Below are positions 1-8,534 of a DNA stretch of 33,540 bases, piece by piece; the first letter of the stretch is position 1, and every line of letters begins with the position of its first letter. A program made the translations under genes and the position numbers. The stretch comes from Candidatus Altarchaeota archaeon (GTDB lineage: Archaea; Altiarchaeota; Altiarchaeia; IMC4; QMZM01), in contig JAFGDV010000025.1 of assembly GCA_016931955.1 (NCBI GenBank), positions 1 through 33,540 of the forward strand. Reading direction: 5' to 3'. The notes beneath the pieces are model-generated. The model saw only the letters and a program-made list of their open reading frames with translations, made no database searches and was not told the origin of the DNA.

Positions 1-2
1 AA

Positions 3-3000
3 GACCAGAATCTAAACTACACGAACATTTCAGTCTACGAAAACTTCGGATGCTACGACAACCAAACACAAATACTGACAAGAGAAGGATGGAAACACTT
101 CCAAGAACTAGAAGACGAAGAAGTGGCGACACTGAATCCGGAAAAAGGCTTAGAATGGCATAAACCAACAGAACACCAAACCTACGACTATAACGGAGAA
201 ATGTATGAGATCACACTAGAAGACAACACATCCCTACTAGTTTCACCAGAACATAGAGTCTATAGTAGAATAGAAGATCAGATTAATCTAAACAATTTCA
301 GCAATTCTTCGGTAGTATACACTTTGATTCCATACTTCTCCAATGCCTTTAATCTCCTCTCCTTAGACCAAAGCCCAACTGAAAGTTCAGAACTCTTAAA
401 CCAGAAACACAGAGCAGTATATGGAACATCCTTAACATGCGAAGACAATATATCAGCTGCTTTAGAACTGAAATCCTTGAATTTTTCTTCTTCGACAACC
501 TCCACAAACAAATTTAAGTGCTCTAGTACCTCATCAAATTCCCCCTCCGAGATCCTCGATTTCAAACAGATTTCTCCCTTGTGTTTAATTAATTCTTTAA
601 TACAAAGTGAAGGCGTATACAATTCAAATACTTCAAATGATGTTATTAACTGCCTTGTCGTGGACTCTCTCTTAAAGAATGAGAATAAAACATTCATATC
701 CACAACAAGTCTCATCTACAGCCACCCTTGCCTCTTCCACTCACTAATAATCTCCCCCTCAGCAGATCTAGAAAGCTTCGAACACTGTTCATCAGTTAAC
801 TCCGACTTCTCCAGTAACTTATCCACTCTCTTCAGAATCAGATCTCTCGTCAATCTAAGCCTCACCAATGACTTAATATCCGCCCGCAACTCAGATGCTG
901 TTGCCTTATCTAATCTAACACCCGGTAGCTTAACAACAATCTCCGCCATAAATACTAATACACAGAACAACTATTTAAATAAATTCACACTAATGAAGGT
1001 CTCCGAGATTTATGGAACCGATAAGCAGCTACTATTCTTAGACGGAAACCTGAACACTATAAAAGTCACAAAAATAGAGAAAACCTTATACTCTGGCAGA
1101 ATCTACGACGTCACCGTACGAAACCACATCATACTCATAAAAAGAGACGGCAAACCAATATGGAGCGGTAACTCCTACAGTTTAGTGAATTCAACAGTGA
1201 CCACCCAAAACGGAACATTCACAGTAACATTGGGCGTGCTGGCAGACGGCAACTATAACATCACCGCAACAACATACGACAACGCAACAAATTCTAACTC
1301 AGATTCTGTTATCGTAGCAGCAGACACCATAGCACCAACCACAAACGCAACAGCAATCAAAGATGATTCTTCTCCGTATACATTCAACACGTGGACGAAC
1401 TCATCCTATATCAACATAACACTGACATGCGACGACGGACTAGGAACAGGCTGTGATATGACACTCTACTGTATTGACGCAAGCAACTCCTGCGAACCCG
1501 ATAAAGCATATATGATTTCATGGGATTACAGGCAGCCAATCTCTTTCCTGAACACTGCAGGAAACCAGACAGATTATCAGGTGAAGATAAACCTAAATTC
1601 TTCAAATGTCGGCTCGAACTGGAACTGGACAAACAACGGAGACGACATAAGATTCACTTACTATAATTCCTCAAGCGACACAGAAGGATTAATCCCGTAC
1701 TGGATCGAGTCCTGGAACTCCACAACCAATATAACGCTAATCTGGGTGAACGTGCCTTTCATGGAGAACAACACAAACACAACAATCTATATGTACTATG
1801 GAAACCCATCGGCTGTTTCTATGAATGACGGCAACGCTACTTTCGTTTTCTTCGACGACTTCGCTGACGATGATATCTTAGATTGGGGAAAGGGAGGGGA
1901 TACATCCACTATCTCAGTTTCGGGAGGTGTCGTTACCATAAACGATCCCTCATCAGTTACATCCATCACTCACTCATTTAACGCTCTCTCCAGCGTTCGT
2001 CTGAGAGGTAGCTTCAAGACAAACATTGGCTGGGTTAGTCTTTCAACATCTGGAGACTGCTATGCTGTAGGCTACTGCTCTGGAGGAGGATGCGATGGCG
2101 GCCCAAACACAATCAACTACTACGGCTCAGATCTATTCTACCACTTAGTCGGTCCAGCGCCATACAACATCTTCCACACAGTTGAGATAAGGGATGCTAC
2201 TCCAAATGTCCAAAATACAGCTGATTACTCCGTCGACTTAACTGAGGTAACCAACAAAGATCAAGCCTCATTGACAGCGTCTGTGAACCAAGTCAGATTC
2301 CAAGCTAGCAACCTAAATGATCCCACAGCATATTTGGATTGGATCCTTATTGCAAAATATGGCTCACCCGAACCCGTAGCTTCCCTTGGCAGTGAAGAAA
2401 ACCAAACACCAGTAATCCAAGTCACGGCTGACGGAGTCTCTTACATCCGATTCAAATCCAATGATGTTGTAGAAAACACTGAATACACAAAGAACAAAAC
2501 AATAAAGATCGACTACACTCCGCCGAACATCACAATAGTGAATCCCACAAATAATACAAACCTCTCAGATGGTATAAGTTGGACCTGGATCAATATTTCC
2601 ACAGATGAAAACGCATCCTGCAGATACAACCTATCAGTCGCAGACTTCGACTACGCTACTCAGGGAACAACCTTCACCAACACCGGCGGAACAACACACT
2701 CATTCAACTACAGCGGGTTAACGGACGGACAAAACTACACCCTCTACTATAAATGCAATGATTCTACATTGGGCAACATTAATCCATCGTCGGTGATGCA
2801 TACTTTCGGAGTGAACCAGACTCTCGCAAACAACCCGCCAACTAAACCTTCTCTGAACAGCCCAGACAACGCATCCTACGTGAACAAAAACTATGCCATC
2901 CTGAATTGGACCTGCCTTGACTCAGACGGAGACAACATGACAGCATACGTCTACGGAGACAATTCTACGGCGACAACACTCATAAATACAACCACAAACT

Positions 3001-6000
3001 GCCAAAACGGCACATCATACACTTACAACTGGACCAACCTCAACGAAACCACCTACTACTGGAAAGTCACATGCAACGACAGCAGCCTAGCGAACACATC
3101 AGACACATACCAGTTCACGGCAGACTGGACTCCTCCGACCACCAATGTCTCGGCGATGGAAGACGACTCCTCCACTTATACATTCAACACATGGACAAAC
3201 TCCAGTTATGTAAACGTGACACTAAACTGCACTGATCCAGACTGCGACACAACACAATACTGCACAGAGCTTGTGAACGGTTGCGTGCCAAACACAGTCT
3301 ATTCTGTGCCAGTGCAGGTTGCAGCAGAAGGAACCACTTATATAAAGTTCAGAAGCAACGACAGCGCTGGTAATCTAGAAGACATAAAGAATAAGACGAT
3401 AAGAATAGACTCAACAGCTCCAACCACTAACGCCACAGCGGTCAAAGACGACGGCTCACCTTACACCTTCGACACATGGACGAATTCAAGTTATGTAGGC
3501 ATAAATCTAAACTGTTCCGATAGTTCAGGAGCTGGCTGTGATAAAACACTATACTGCATAGATAACAACAACAGCTGTGACCCAGGTATAGACCGGGATT
3601 ATTGGAACTCTTGGGGATATAAGAAGATTATCGTAATCTCAGAAACAGATAACGCAGACAGAACAAAAAGACCGATTGAAGTCAACGTAACCGGCCTTAA
3701 ACTTCTTACTGATAATTGCACCAAAGAGATAAGAGTTGTTGATGAAAATAACAAAGAAGTGCCTTCCCAAGTTATTGATTCAGGAGGCCAAACGCTACCA
3801 GAAGGAAGTCAGTGGTGTAAGATAGCATTTTTAGTCGATGTTTCGGCAAATTCCCGTACAAGCTACTCCGTCTACTACGCTAATTCAGAAGCTACAGCAC
3901 CCAACTACACTTCATCCAGTGATCTAAGTATCAATGAAGGCAGTGGAACTCTTACAGCAGAAACAGCTTATTACCGATTAAGACTTCAGTCAAACGGCAT
4001 GTATGGAGACACGTGGTACGATAAATCCCATGCAGAGAATATCCTAACAGTTTCTAATTTAGGAGAAGGCACACCAAGGGAGTTTTATACAAATGTTGGA
4101 GGAGCTGATGATGTAGAACCCTACGTTAACAACTACATAACAGGCGCGTATTCCTGTAACTTAGAGAGAGGCGCGCTAAGAACAGTTTACACTTGCTCGA
4201 TCACAGACTACAACGTAGCAGGCATGAAAGTGAACAATACAAAGACGTTCATTTTCTGGACGAACCAGAGCTACTTCGAGTACAAAAACGAGCTCTGGTG
4301 CAATCAAACCAACTGTAATGGAACCTTAATCACGGCACATCTGGATTGGCCAGCAGATTGTAATAACGAACAATTTTACAACGGAACGTATGTATCCAGC
4401 GGCGGAAATAACGAGGTCACAAACAATCCATCCGAAGGATTAATCTGCACTTGGATCCATTGCAGAGAACAATATGCATGCCTATGGGCCCCTCCAAGAT
4501 ATTCAAACGACCTGCATTGGTTAAGATTCGGCTATAATAGTGACGCAGACACCACTGTTTGGTGGTCCCAGCACATGCACTCCAAGTGGATTTCAAACAC
4601 GAATAAGGTCGAAGCCAGAGTCGCGTTGTGGGTTGAATATAATGATTCCCAGCCATCTCTTCTAGACTACCAGAACATTGTAGACCCAGAATTTAAAGAA
4701 TACGCCAAAAATTTAAGCGTAGAAATCAGTAATGAAATGGATTCTTCAGTTATACAAATCACTCAAGAAGGGGCCTCATATATCCGATACAGAAGCAACG
4801 ACACTCTGGGGAACCTGGAAACAACGCAGTCAAAGACTATCAGGATAGACTATAGTCCGCCACAGATCACTTTAGTGTACCCCATAAACAACACCAACCT
4901 GTCAGCTGGGACCACGTGGACGTGGATAAACATAAGCACAGACGAGAACGCAGTCTGCAAATACAACCTAACAACTGCAGCATTCGACTACGGAACACAG
5001 GGGACACAGTTCACGACAACTGGAGGAACAACTCACTCATTCAATTATCTTGGACTAAGCGACGGACAAAACTACACCCTCTACTATAAATGCAATGATT
5101 CAACAGTAGGGAACATAAATCCAAGTTCAATAATGCACGCCTTCGGAGTGAACCCAACACCAAATAGACCACCCAACAAACCCTCTCTCAACAGCCCAGC
5201 GAACGGAGCAGGAAACCAGAATCTTTCACCGACACTGAATGTCACAGTAACAGACCCAGACGCAGACCAGATGAACGTATTATTCTACAACAACGCGACT
5301 GGAACACAGATAGGGATAACACAAGTAAATGTGGCAAATGGAAGCACGGCAACAGTGACATGGTTGAATCTGAACTATGGAACAACCTATGGATGGTATG
5401 CGAATGCCACAGACGGAGAATACATGAACAAAAGCGACGTGTGGAGTTTCACGACAAGGTCTGCGCCAGGCTTCACAGTAAACCTGAACACACCAGAAAA
5501 CCAGACCAAGACAAACGATAATACAACCGACTTCAACTTCAATGTTACGGGGACAGAAACCATATACAATTGCACGCTGAAAGTAGACAACATAGACAGA
5601 GGAAACAACGACTCAGTGCAGAACAATACTCCCACGACGATTACTTCAACACCGCTCACAGACGGAGCACACAACTGGCACATAAACTGCACCACAGGTG
5701 GACTAACAAACAAGAGCGAGATACGGCAGATAACAGTAGACACTCAGCCGCCGAATGTGACCTTGCAGTCTCCATTTAATGGAAGCACGGACCTGGATGG
5801 GAACCTGACGTTCACCTACCATGTGAGAGATAATCTGGCAAACAACCTAAACTGCACACTATATACAGATATTAATGGTCCATGGCAGCCCAACCAAAGC
5901 CAGAATACAACGAATAACAGCGTAGACACATTCACATTGAATAACACAGGAGACGGCGTCTACGAGTGGAACATACGATGCAGTGACGGAGTGAATCAAG

Positions 6001-8534
6001 CATATGCGCCGGCGAACTATGAAATAACAGTGGATACGGGAACGCCTGAACTGACCCTCAGCTCAACAGATATTGTCTTCTCCAACCCAACACCTCAAAC
6101 AGGGCAGACGATAACGATAACAATAACGGCACACAACCTTGGAGGAATAACGGCGAACAACTATACAGTAGAATTCCTATTAAATGGAATCACACAAGCG
6201 AACAAGACACTGACAACAAGAGCGTATTCGACAAACACGACAACCTTCCAGTGGAACACGACACTTGGAACACACACAATAATGATGGCATTAGACCCGG
6301 AAGACAACATAGCAGAAGTGGATGAAACAAACAACAATGCAACACAGCAGATCACAGTATCTAACCCAGCACCTCCACCCAAGGAATACCTGCACATCTC
6401 TACTTCAGGGAACTGCGTGAACAAGCAGGTAACGATAACGGTAGAAGACGACGACAGCGCCCCAGTACCCAGTGTGAGCGTAGACGTCTACTTCGATGGC
6501 TCAAAAATAGAAAGCAAGACAACCGGATCAAACGGACAAACAACATTCATACCAGAAAACACTGGAACACACACGATAAAGGCAGAGAAGTCAGGGTATG
6601 AACCAGATGAGAAAGACATAACTATATCTTCATGTGAGTCATGCACTGACGGAATAAAGAACCAGGATGAATCAGACACAGACTGCGGAGGCTCTTGCCC
6701 GAAATGCGGGGACGGGAAAAACTGCTCAACAGATGTGGACTGCAGCTCAAGATGGTGCTACAACGGAGTATGCACAACCTCAACCTGCTTCGACGGAATA
6801 CAGGGTCCCGGAGAACTTGGGATAGACTGCGGCGGACCATGCACGCCATGCCCAAGCTGCAACGACAGCATCCTGAACCAGGATGAATCAGACGTGGACT
6901 GCGGAGGTTCTTGTCCGAAATGCGGGGACGGGAAAAACTGCTCAACAGATGTGGACTGCAGCTCAGGATGGTGCTACAATGGTGTGTGCACGACACCCAG
7001 CTGCTTCGACGGCGTCATGAACCAGGACGAGACAAGCATAGACTGCGGCGGAGTCTGCCATGGATGCACGGAAGGAGAACCCTGTTTGATAGATAGGGAC
7101 TGCCTGAGCGGATGGTGCTATAATGGAACATGCACAATACCCACATGCTTCGACGGATTACTGAACCAGAATGAGACAGGAGTGGACTGCGGAGGGCCTT
7201 GTATAGAATGCCACTGCCTGAATGGGGTGTTAGACGAAAACGAAACCGAGGTGGACTGCGGAGGAAGCTGTCCACCATGCGGCTGCATGAACAGGGTAAT
7301 GGATGGAAATGAGACAGATATTGACTGCGGGGGAGAATGCCCTAAATGCACGGAAGGAAGAAGCTGTCTGATAGATGGAGACTGCACCACAGGGTGGTGC
7401 TACAACGGAATATGCTCCATCTCAAGCTGCAACGACAGGATACAGGGGCCAGGAGAGGGAGGGATAGACTGCGGCGGACCATGCACGCCATGCCACTGCC
7501 TCGACAACACGCAAAACGAGGGAGAGGAAGGCGTGGACTGCGGCGGAGAATGCCCCCCATGCAGGCTCATAAGGATCACAACAAACGAAACAGAAACAGG
7601 GGAAATCACCACCATACTCTACAACGCCTCAAGCGTCTGCCTGAACAACAAAAAAGATGCTGGAGAAACAGACATAGACTGCGGAGGACACTGTCCCCCA
7701 TGTAAGGCGAACAAGACCTGTCTAAACAACACAGACTGCCTCTCAGGATGGTGCTATGAAGGCATCTGTAGGATCACCAGATGCGACGACCATATAAAAG
7801 GACCTAGAGAAAACAAAACAGACTGCGGTGGACCATGCGCAGAATGCCCATGGATAAAATTAGACACCCGATGCTACTTGGGAGAAAACCTCACAATAGT
7901 AGTAATAAACCCAATGAAAGAACTACTCCTCACAATAAAAACACCCAAAGGGGAGACACTGGAATACAATATGAGTAAGAGGGGGTTGGAAACCTATCAG
8001 GTGATAACCTACGAACCCAAAGAGGAGGGACTGCATCTGCTGGAGATACAAGAATACGACCAAAGATACGTCAATGTGAGGAGGAAACCGCTAATACCAA
8101 TCCTAGAAGACATACCAGAGGAAGTGAAAAGCCTCTTCATCCCACTGCTACTGATGGGGTTATTCACGTACTGGTGGAGGAAAAGACGGACGGCTATCGT
8201 AATAGATGAATCCGTAATCAAAAAGCTCACAGAAGACCCCACATTAGCCAAAAAATACAGGAGGATTTACACAGCCACAGAAACATGGAAAGACCTAACA
8301 GAGATAAAAGAATTAGTCTTCATAGAACTCACAGAAGCTGAGATAGACGAAGCAGAGAACCTATCGGACAGATATGGGATACTAGTCAAGGACGCGAGAA
8401 CATTGATGCTATGCAGGAGGCTGAGGGCTAAGAAACTCATAACCGGAACAGAATTCCCGGAGGAGATCAGGGAAAACTTTGAAGGCACAAAGATAACAAA
8501 CATAGAAAAAGAACTAAAACAGAAAAGACTATAA
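3..8534 (+). CDS. Giant modular surface protein with intein and cytoplasmic PIN-like tail (5' end outside window)
   Basis: The frame is open from base 3, so the GTG at 123 is not a real start and the gene begins upstream of the window. Numbering from that GTG, the visible protein has an intein (bases 51-1172), then Ig/fibronectin-like repeats, a DUF2341-like domain near residues 465-577 and a second at about 1159-1260. A CARDB-like domain follows at about 1975-2080, a carboxypeptidase-regulatory-like fold at 2090-2170, and eleven 'DCGG' cysteine-rich repeats at about 2170-2575. One membrane helix lies near 2669-2685, followed by WWRKRR and a cytoplasmic tail of about 114 residues. N-X-S/T sequons are very frequent, which fits a glycosylated outer-surface protein. 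The tail resembles a PIN domain (AIVIDES..., KDARTLML..., LITGTEF). Adhesion or cell-contact is inferred from architecture only. The 3' end overlaps the convergent DUF835 gene by 6 bp. Confidence 0.85.
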   Translation, partial: DQNLNYTNISVYENFGCYDNQTQILTREGWKHFQELEDEEVATLNPEKGLEWHKPTEHQTYDYNGEMYEITLEDNTSLLVSPEHRVYSRIEDQINLNNFSNSSVVYTLIPYFSNAFNLLSLDQSPTESSELLNQKHRAVYGTSLTCEDNISAALELKSLNFSSSTTSTNKFKCSSTSSNSPSEILDFKQISPLCLINSLIQSEGVYNSNTSNDVINCLVVDSLLKNENKTFISTTSLIYSHPCLFHSLIISPSADLESFEHCSSVNSDFSSNLSTLFRIRSLVNLSLTNDLISARNSDAVALSNLTPGSLTTISAINTNTQNNYLNKFTLMKVSEIYGTDKQLLFLDGNLNTIKVTKIEKTLYSGRIYDVTVRNHIILIKRDGKPIWSGNSYSLVNSTVTTQNGTFTVTLGVLADGNYNITATTYDNATNSNSDSVIVAADTIAPTTNATAIKDDSSPYTFNTWTNSSYINITLTCDDGLGTGCDMTLYCIDASNSCEPDKAYMISWDYRQPISFLNTAGNQTDYQVKINLNSSNVGSNWNWTNNGDDIRFTYYNSSSDTEGLIPYWIESWNSTTNITLIWVNVPFMENNTNTTIYMYYGNPSAVSMNDGNATFVFFDDFADDDILDWGKGGDTSTISVSGGVVTINDPSSVTSITHSFNALSSVRLRGSFKTNIGWVSLSTSGDCYAVGYCSGGGCDGGPNTINYYGSDLFYHLVGPAPYNIFHTVEIRDATPNVQNTADYSVDLTEVTNKDQASLTASVNQVRFQASNLNDPTAYLDWILIAKYGSPEPVASLGSEENQTPVIQVTADGVSYIRFKSNDVVENTEYTKNKTIKIDYTPPNITIVNPTNNTNLSDGISWTWINISTDENASCRYNLSVADFDYATQGTTFTNTGGTTHSFNYSGLTDGQNYTLYYKCNDSTLGNINPSSVMHTFGVNQTLANNPPTKPSLNSPDNASYVNKNYAILNWTCLDSDGDNMTAYVYGDNSTATTLINTTTNCQNGTSYTYNWTNLNETTYYWKVTCNDSSLANTSDTYQFTADWTPPTTNVSAMEDDSSTYTFNTWTNSSYVNVTLNCTDPDCDTTQYCTELVNGCVPNTVYSVPVQVAAEGTTYIKFRSNDSAGNLEDIKNKTIRIDSTAPTTNATAVKDDGSPYTFDTWTNSSYVGINLNCSDSSGAGCDKTLYCIDNNNSCDPGIDRDYWNSWGYKKIIVISETDNADRTKRPIEVNVTGLKLLTDNCTKEIRVVDENNKEVPSQVIDSGGQTLPEGSQWCKIAFLVDVSANSRTSYSVYYANSEATAPNYTSSSDLSINEGSGTLTAETAYYRLRLQSNGMYGDTWYDKSHAENILTVSNLGEGTPREFYTNVGGADDVEPYVNNYITGAYSCNLERGALRTVYTCSITDYNVAGMKVNNTKTFIFWTNQSYFEYKNELWCNQTNCNGTLITAHLDWPADCNNEQFYNGTYVSSGGNNEVTNNPSEGLICTWIHCREQYACLWAPPRYSNDLHWLRFGYNSDADTTVWWSQHMHSKWISNTNKVEARVALWVEYNDSQPSLLDYQNIVDPEFKEYAKNLSVEISNEMDSSVIQITQEGASYIRYRSNDTLGNLETTQSKTIRIDYSPPQITLVYPINNTNLSAGTTWTWINISTDENAVCKYNLTTAAFDYGTQGTQFTTTGGTTHSFNYLGLSDGQNYTLYYKCNDSTVGNINPSSIMHAFGVNPTPNRPPNKPSLNSPANGAGNQNLSPTLNVTVTDPDADQMNVLFYNNATGTQIGITQVNVANGSTATVTWLNLNYGTTYGWYANATDGEYMNKSDVWSFTTRSAPGFTVNLNTPENQTKTNDNTTDFNFNVTGTETIYNCTLKVDNIDRGNNDSVQNNTPTTITSTPLTDGAHNWHINCTTGGLTNKSEIRQITVDTQPPNVTLQSPFNGSTDLDGNLTFTYHVRDNLANNLNCTLYTDINGPWQPNQSQNTTNNSVDTFTLNNTGDGVYEWNIRCSDGVNQAYAPANYEITVDTGTPELTLSSTDIVFSNPTPQTGQTITITITAHNLGGITANNYTVEFLLNGITQANKTLTTRAYSTNTTTFQWNTTLGTHTIMMALDPEDNIAEVDETNNNATQQITVSNPAPPPKEYLHISTSGNCVNKQVTITVEDDDSAPVPSVSVDVYFDGSKIESKTTGSNGQTTFIPENTGTHTIKAEKSGYEPDEKDITISSCESCTDGIKNQDESDTDCGGSCPKCGDGKNCSTDVDCSSRWCYNGVCTTSTCFDGIQGPGELGIDCGGPCTPCPSCNDSILNQDESDVDCGGSCPKCGDGKNCSTDVDCSSGWCYNGVCTTPSCFDGVMNQDETSIDCGGVCHGCTEGEPCLIDRDCLSGWCYNGTCTIPTCFDGLLNQNETGVDCGGPCIECHCLNGVLDENETEVDCGGSCPPCGCMNRVMDGNETDIDCGGECPKCTEGRSCLIDGDCTTGWCYNGICSISSCNDRIQGPGEGGIDCGGPCTPCHCLDNTQNEGEEGVDCGGECPPCRLIRITTNETETGEITTILYNASSVCLNNKKDAGETDIDCGGHCPPCKANKTCLNNTDCLSGWCYEGICRITRCDDHIKGPRENKTDCGGPCAECPWIKLDTRCYLGENLTIVVINPMKELLLTIKTPKGETLEYNMSKRGLETYQVITYEPKEEGLHLLEIQEYDQRYVNVRRKPLIPILEDIPEEVKSLFIPLLLMGLFTYWWRKRRTAIVIDESVIKKLTEDPTLAKKYRRIYTATETWKDLTEIKELVFIELTEAEIDEAENLSDRYGILVKDARTLMLCRRLRAKKLITGTEFPEEIRENFEGTKITNIEKELKQKRL
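278..715 (-). CDS. VapC-like PIN-domain toxin (ribonuclease) nested antisense in the intein
   Basis: This 145-aa protein has the layout of a PIN-domain ribonuclease of the PIN_2-like archaeal type. It starts MRLVVDMNVLFS, with D6 as the first catalytic Asp. E41 lies in IKELIKH, D96 in KDVPYTALC, and the fourth acidic position is E119 in LWSKERRL, where Asp in a T-N-D context is more usual. It ends with KVYTTEELL, the typical last strand and helix. PIN toxins cleave RNA, often tRNA, and are held inactive by a co-encoded antitoxin. The ATG at 715 directly follows the antitoxin stop (TAG ATG), so the two are translationally coupled. The gene is antisense to the intein frame, which stays open over the whole gene. 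The assignment to PIN is strong; the RNA target is unknown. Confidence 0.8.
   Translation of the reverse strand: MRLVVDMNVLFSFFKRESTTRQLITSFEVFELYTPSLCIKELIKHKGEICLKSRISEGEFDEVLEHLNLFVEVVEEEKFKDFSSKAADILSSHVKDVPYTALCFWFKSSELSVGLWSKERRLKALEKYGIKVYTTEELLKLFRLI
716..949 (-). CDS. VapB-like antitoxin nested antisense in the intein
   Basis: This small charged protein of 77 aa lies immediately upstream of the PIN toxin in the usual antitoxin-first order. The ORF track starts it at a TTG (970), but the ATG at 949 (MAEIVVKLPGVRL) is preferred because a TATA-like TTTAAATA lies 26-27 bp upstream, the spacing of a leaderless archaeal transcript. The sequence has a short N-terminal strand, then helices rich in Lys, Arg and Glu (KATASELRADIKSL, RDLILKRVDKLLEK). 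It ends in WKRQGWL, a plausible toxin-binding tail. The family is assigned from size, composition and position, not from a diagnostic motif. Confidence 0.65.
   Translation of the reverse strand: MAEIVVKLPGVRLDKATASELRADIKSLVRLRLTRDLILKRVDKLLEKSELTDEQCSKLSRSAEGEIISEWKRQGWL
972..979 (-). promoter_or_regulatory. TATA box of the nested vapBC operon
   Basis: On the minus strand TTTAAATA is centred about 26.5 bp before the antitoxin ATG at 949. The surrounding sequence is AT-rich (AATTTATTTAAATAG). This is the canonical archaeal TATA position for a leaderless mRNA. It implies that the nested operon has its own promoter inside the intein, just before the C-terminal Hint segment resumes. Confidence 0.6.
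2524..2820 (+). repeat. Long intragenic repeat, copy 1 (about 100 codons)
   Basis: This copy encodes a module with TWINISTDENAS, NTGGTTHSFNY and DGQNYTLYYKCNDST. It recurs at about 4864-5160 with near-identical protein sequence. A second module type (DDSSPYTFNTWTNSSY) occurs three times, near 1330, 3140 and 3420. The repeats mark an expanded Ig-like stalk in the surface protein. Confidence 0.75.
4864..5160 (+). repeat. Long intragenic repeat, copy 2
   Basis: This copy matches the module at 2524-2820 (TWINISTDENAVC, TTGGTTHSFNY, DGQNYTLYYKCNDST) with scattered substitutions. Each copy follows a segment of the type YIRYRSNDTLGN plus a short strand. This suggests that a larger unit was duplicated. 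Confidence 0.75.
6634..7848 (+). repeat. Eleven-copy DCGG cysteine-rich repeat array
   Basis: Eleven copies of (T/I/V)DCGG-x-C-x2-C were counted. They are separated by segments such as DGIKNQDES or FDGIQGPGE and often linked by a second disulfide-type module (CSTDVDCSSGWCYNGVC). Several copies are nearly identical at nucleotide level. Such DCGG modules occur in surface proteins of several uncultivated archaeal groups and are presumably stabilised by disulfides or metal. Shadow ORFs in this interval arise from the repeats. Confidence 0.85.

Larger units (their letters stand above)
51..1172 (+). mobile_element. Intein (Hint splicing domain) with a toxin-antitoxin operon in the endonuclease slot
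   Basis: The intein starts at Cys (TGC at 51-53) after ...YENFG. Block A is CYDNQTQILTREGW and block B is LLVSPEHRVY, with the expected S-x-x-H. Block F is YSGRIYDVTVRNHIIL, and block G ends ...PIWSGN before the +1 Ser (TCC at 1173). All residues needed for splicing are present: Cys1, block B His, terminal Asn and Ser+1. The penultimate residue is Gly rather than the common His, which occurs in some inteins. The joined exteins (ISVYENFG + SYSLVNSTV) read as a continuous Ig-like strand pair. Length is 374 codons. The stretch between blocks B and F (about 275-985), where a homing endonuclease usually sits, translates into Ser/Asn/Thr-rich sequence without LAGLIDADG or HNH motifs. Its opposite strand encodes VapBC. 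Confidence 0.85.

Noticed and set aside
949-970. TTG start of the antitoxin at 970
   Set aside because: It overlaps the TATA-proximal region, adds a hydrophobic MFCVLVF stretch, and would place the promoter too close. The ATG at 949 fits better.
6622-7705. Several 60-124 aa ORFs overlapping the DCGG repeats
   Set aside because: They are frame shadows of the periodic cysteine-rich coding sequence and repeat with it.
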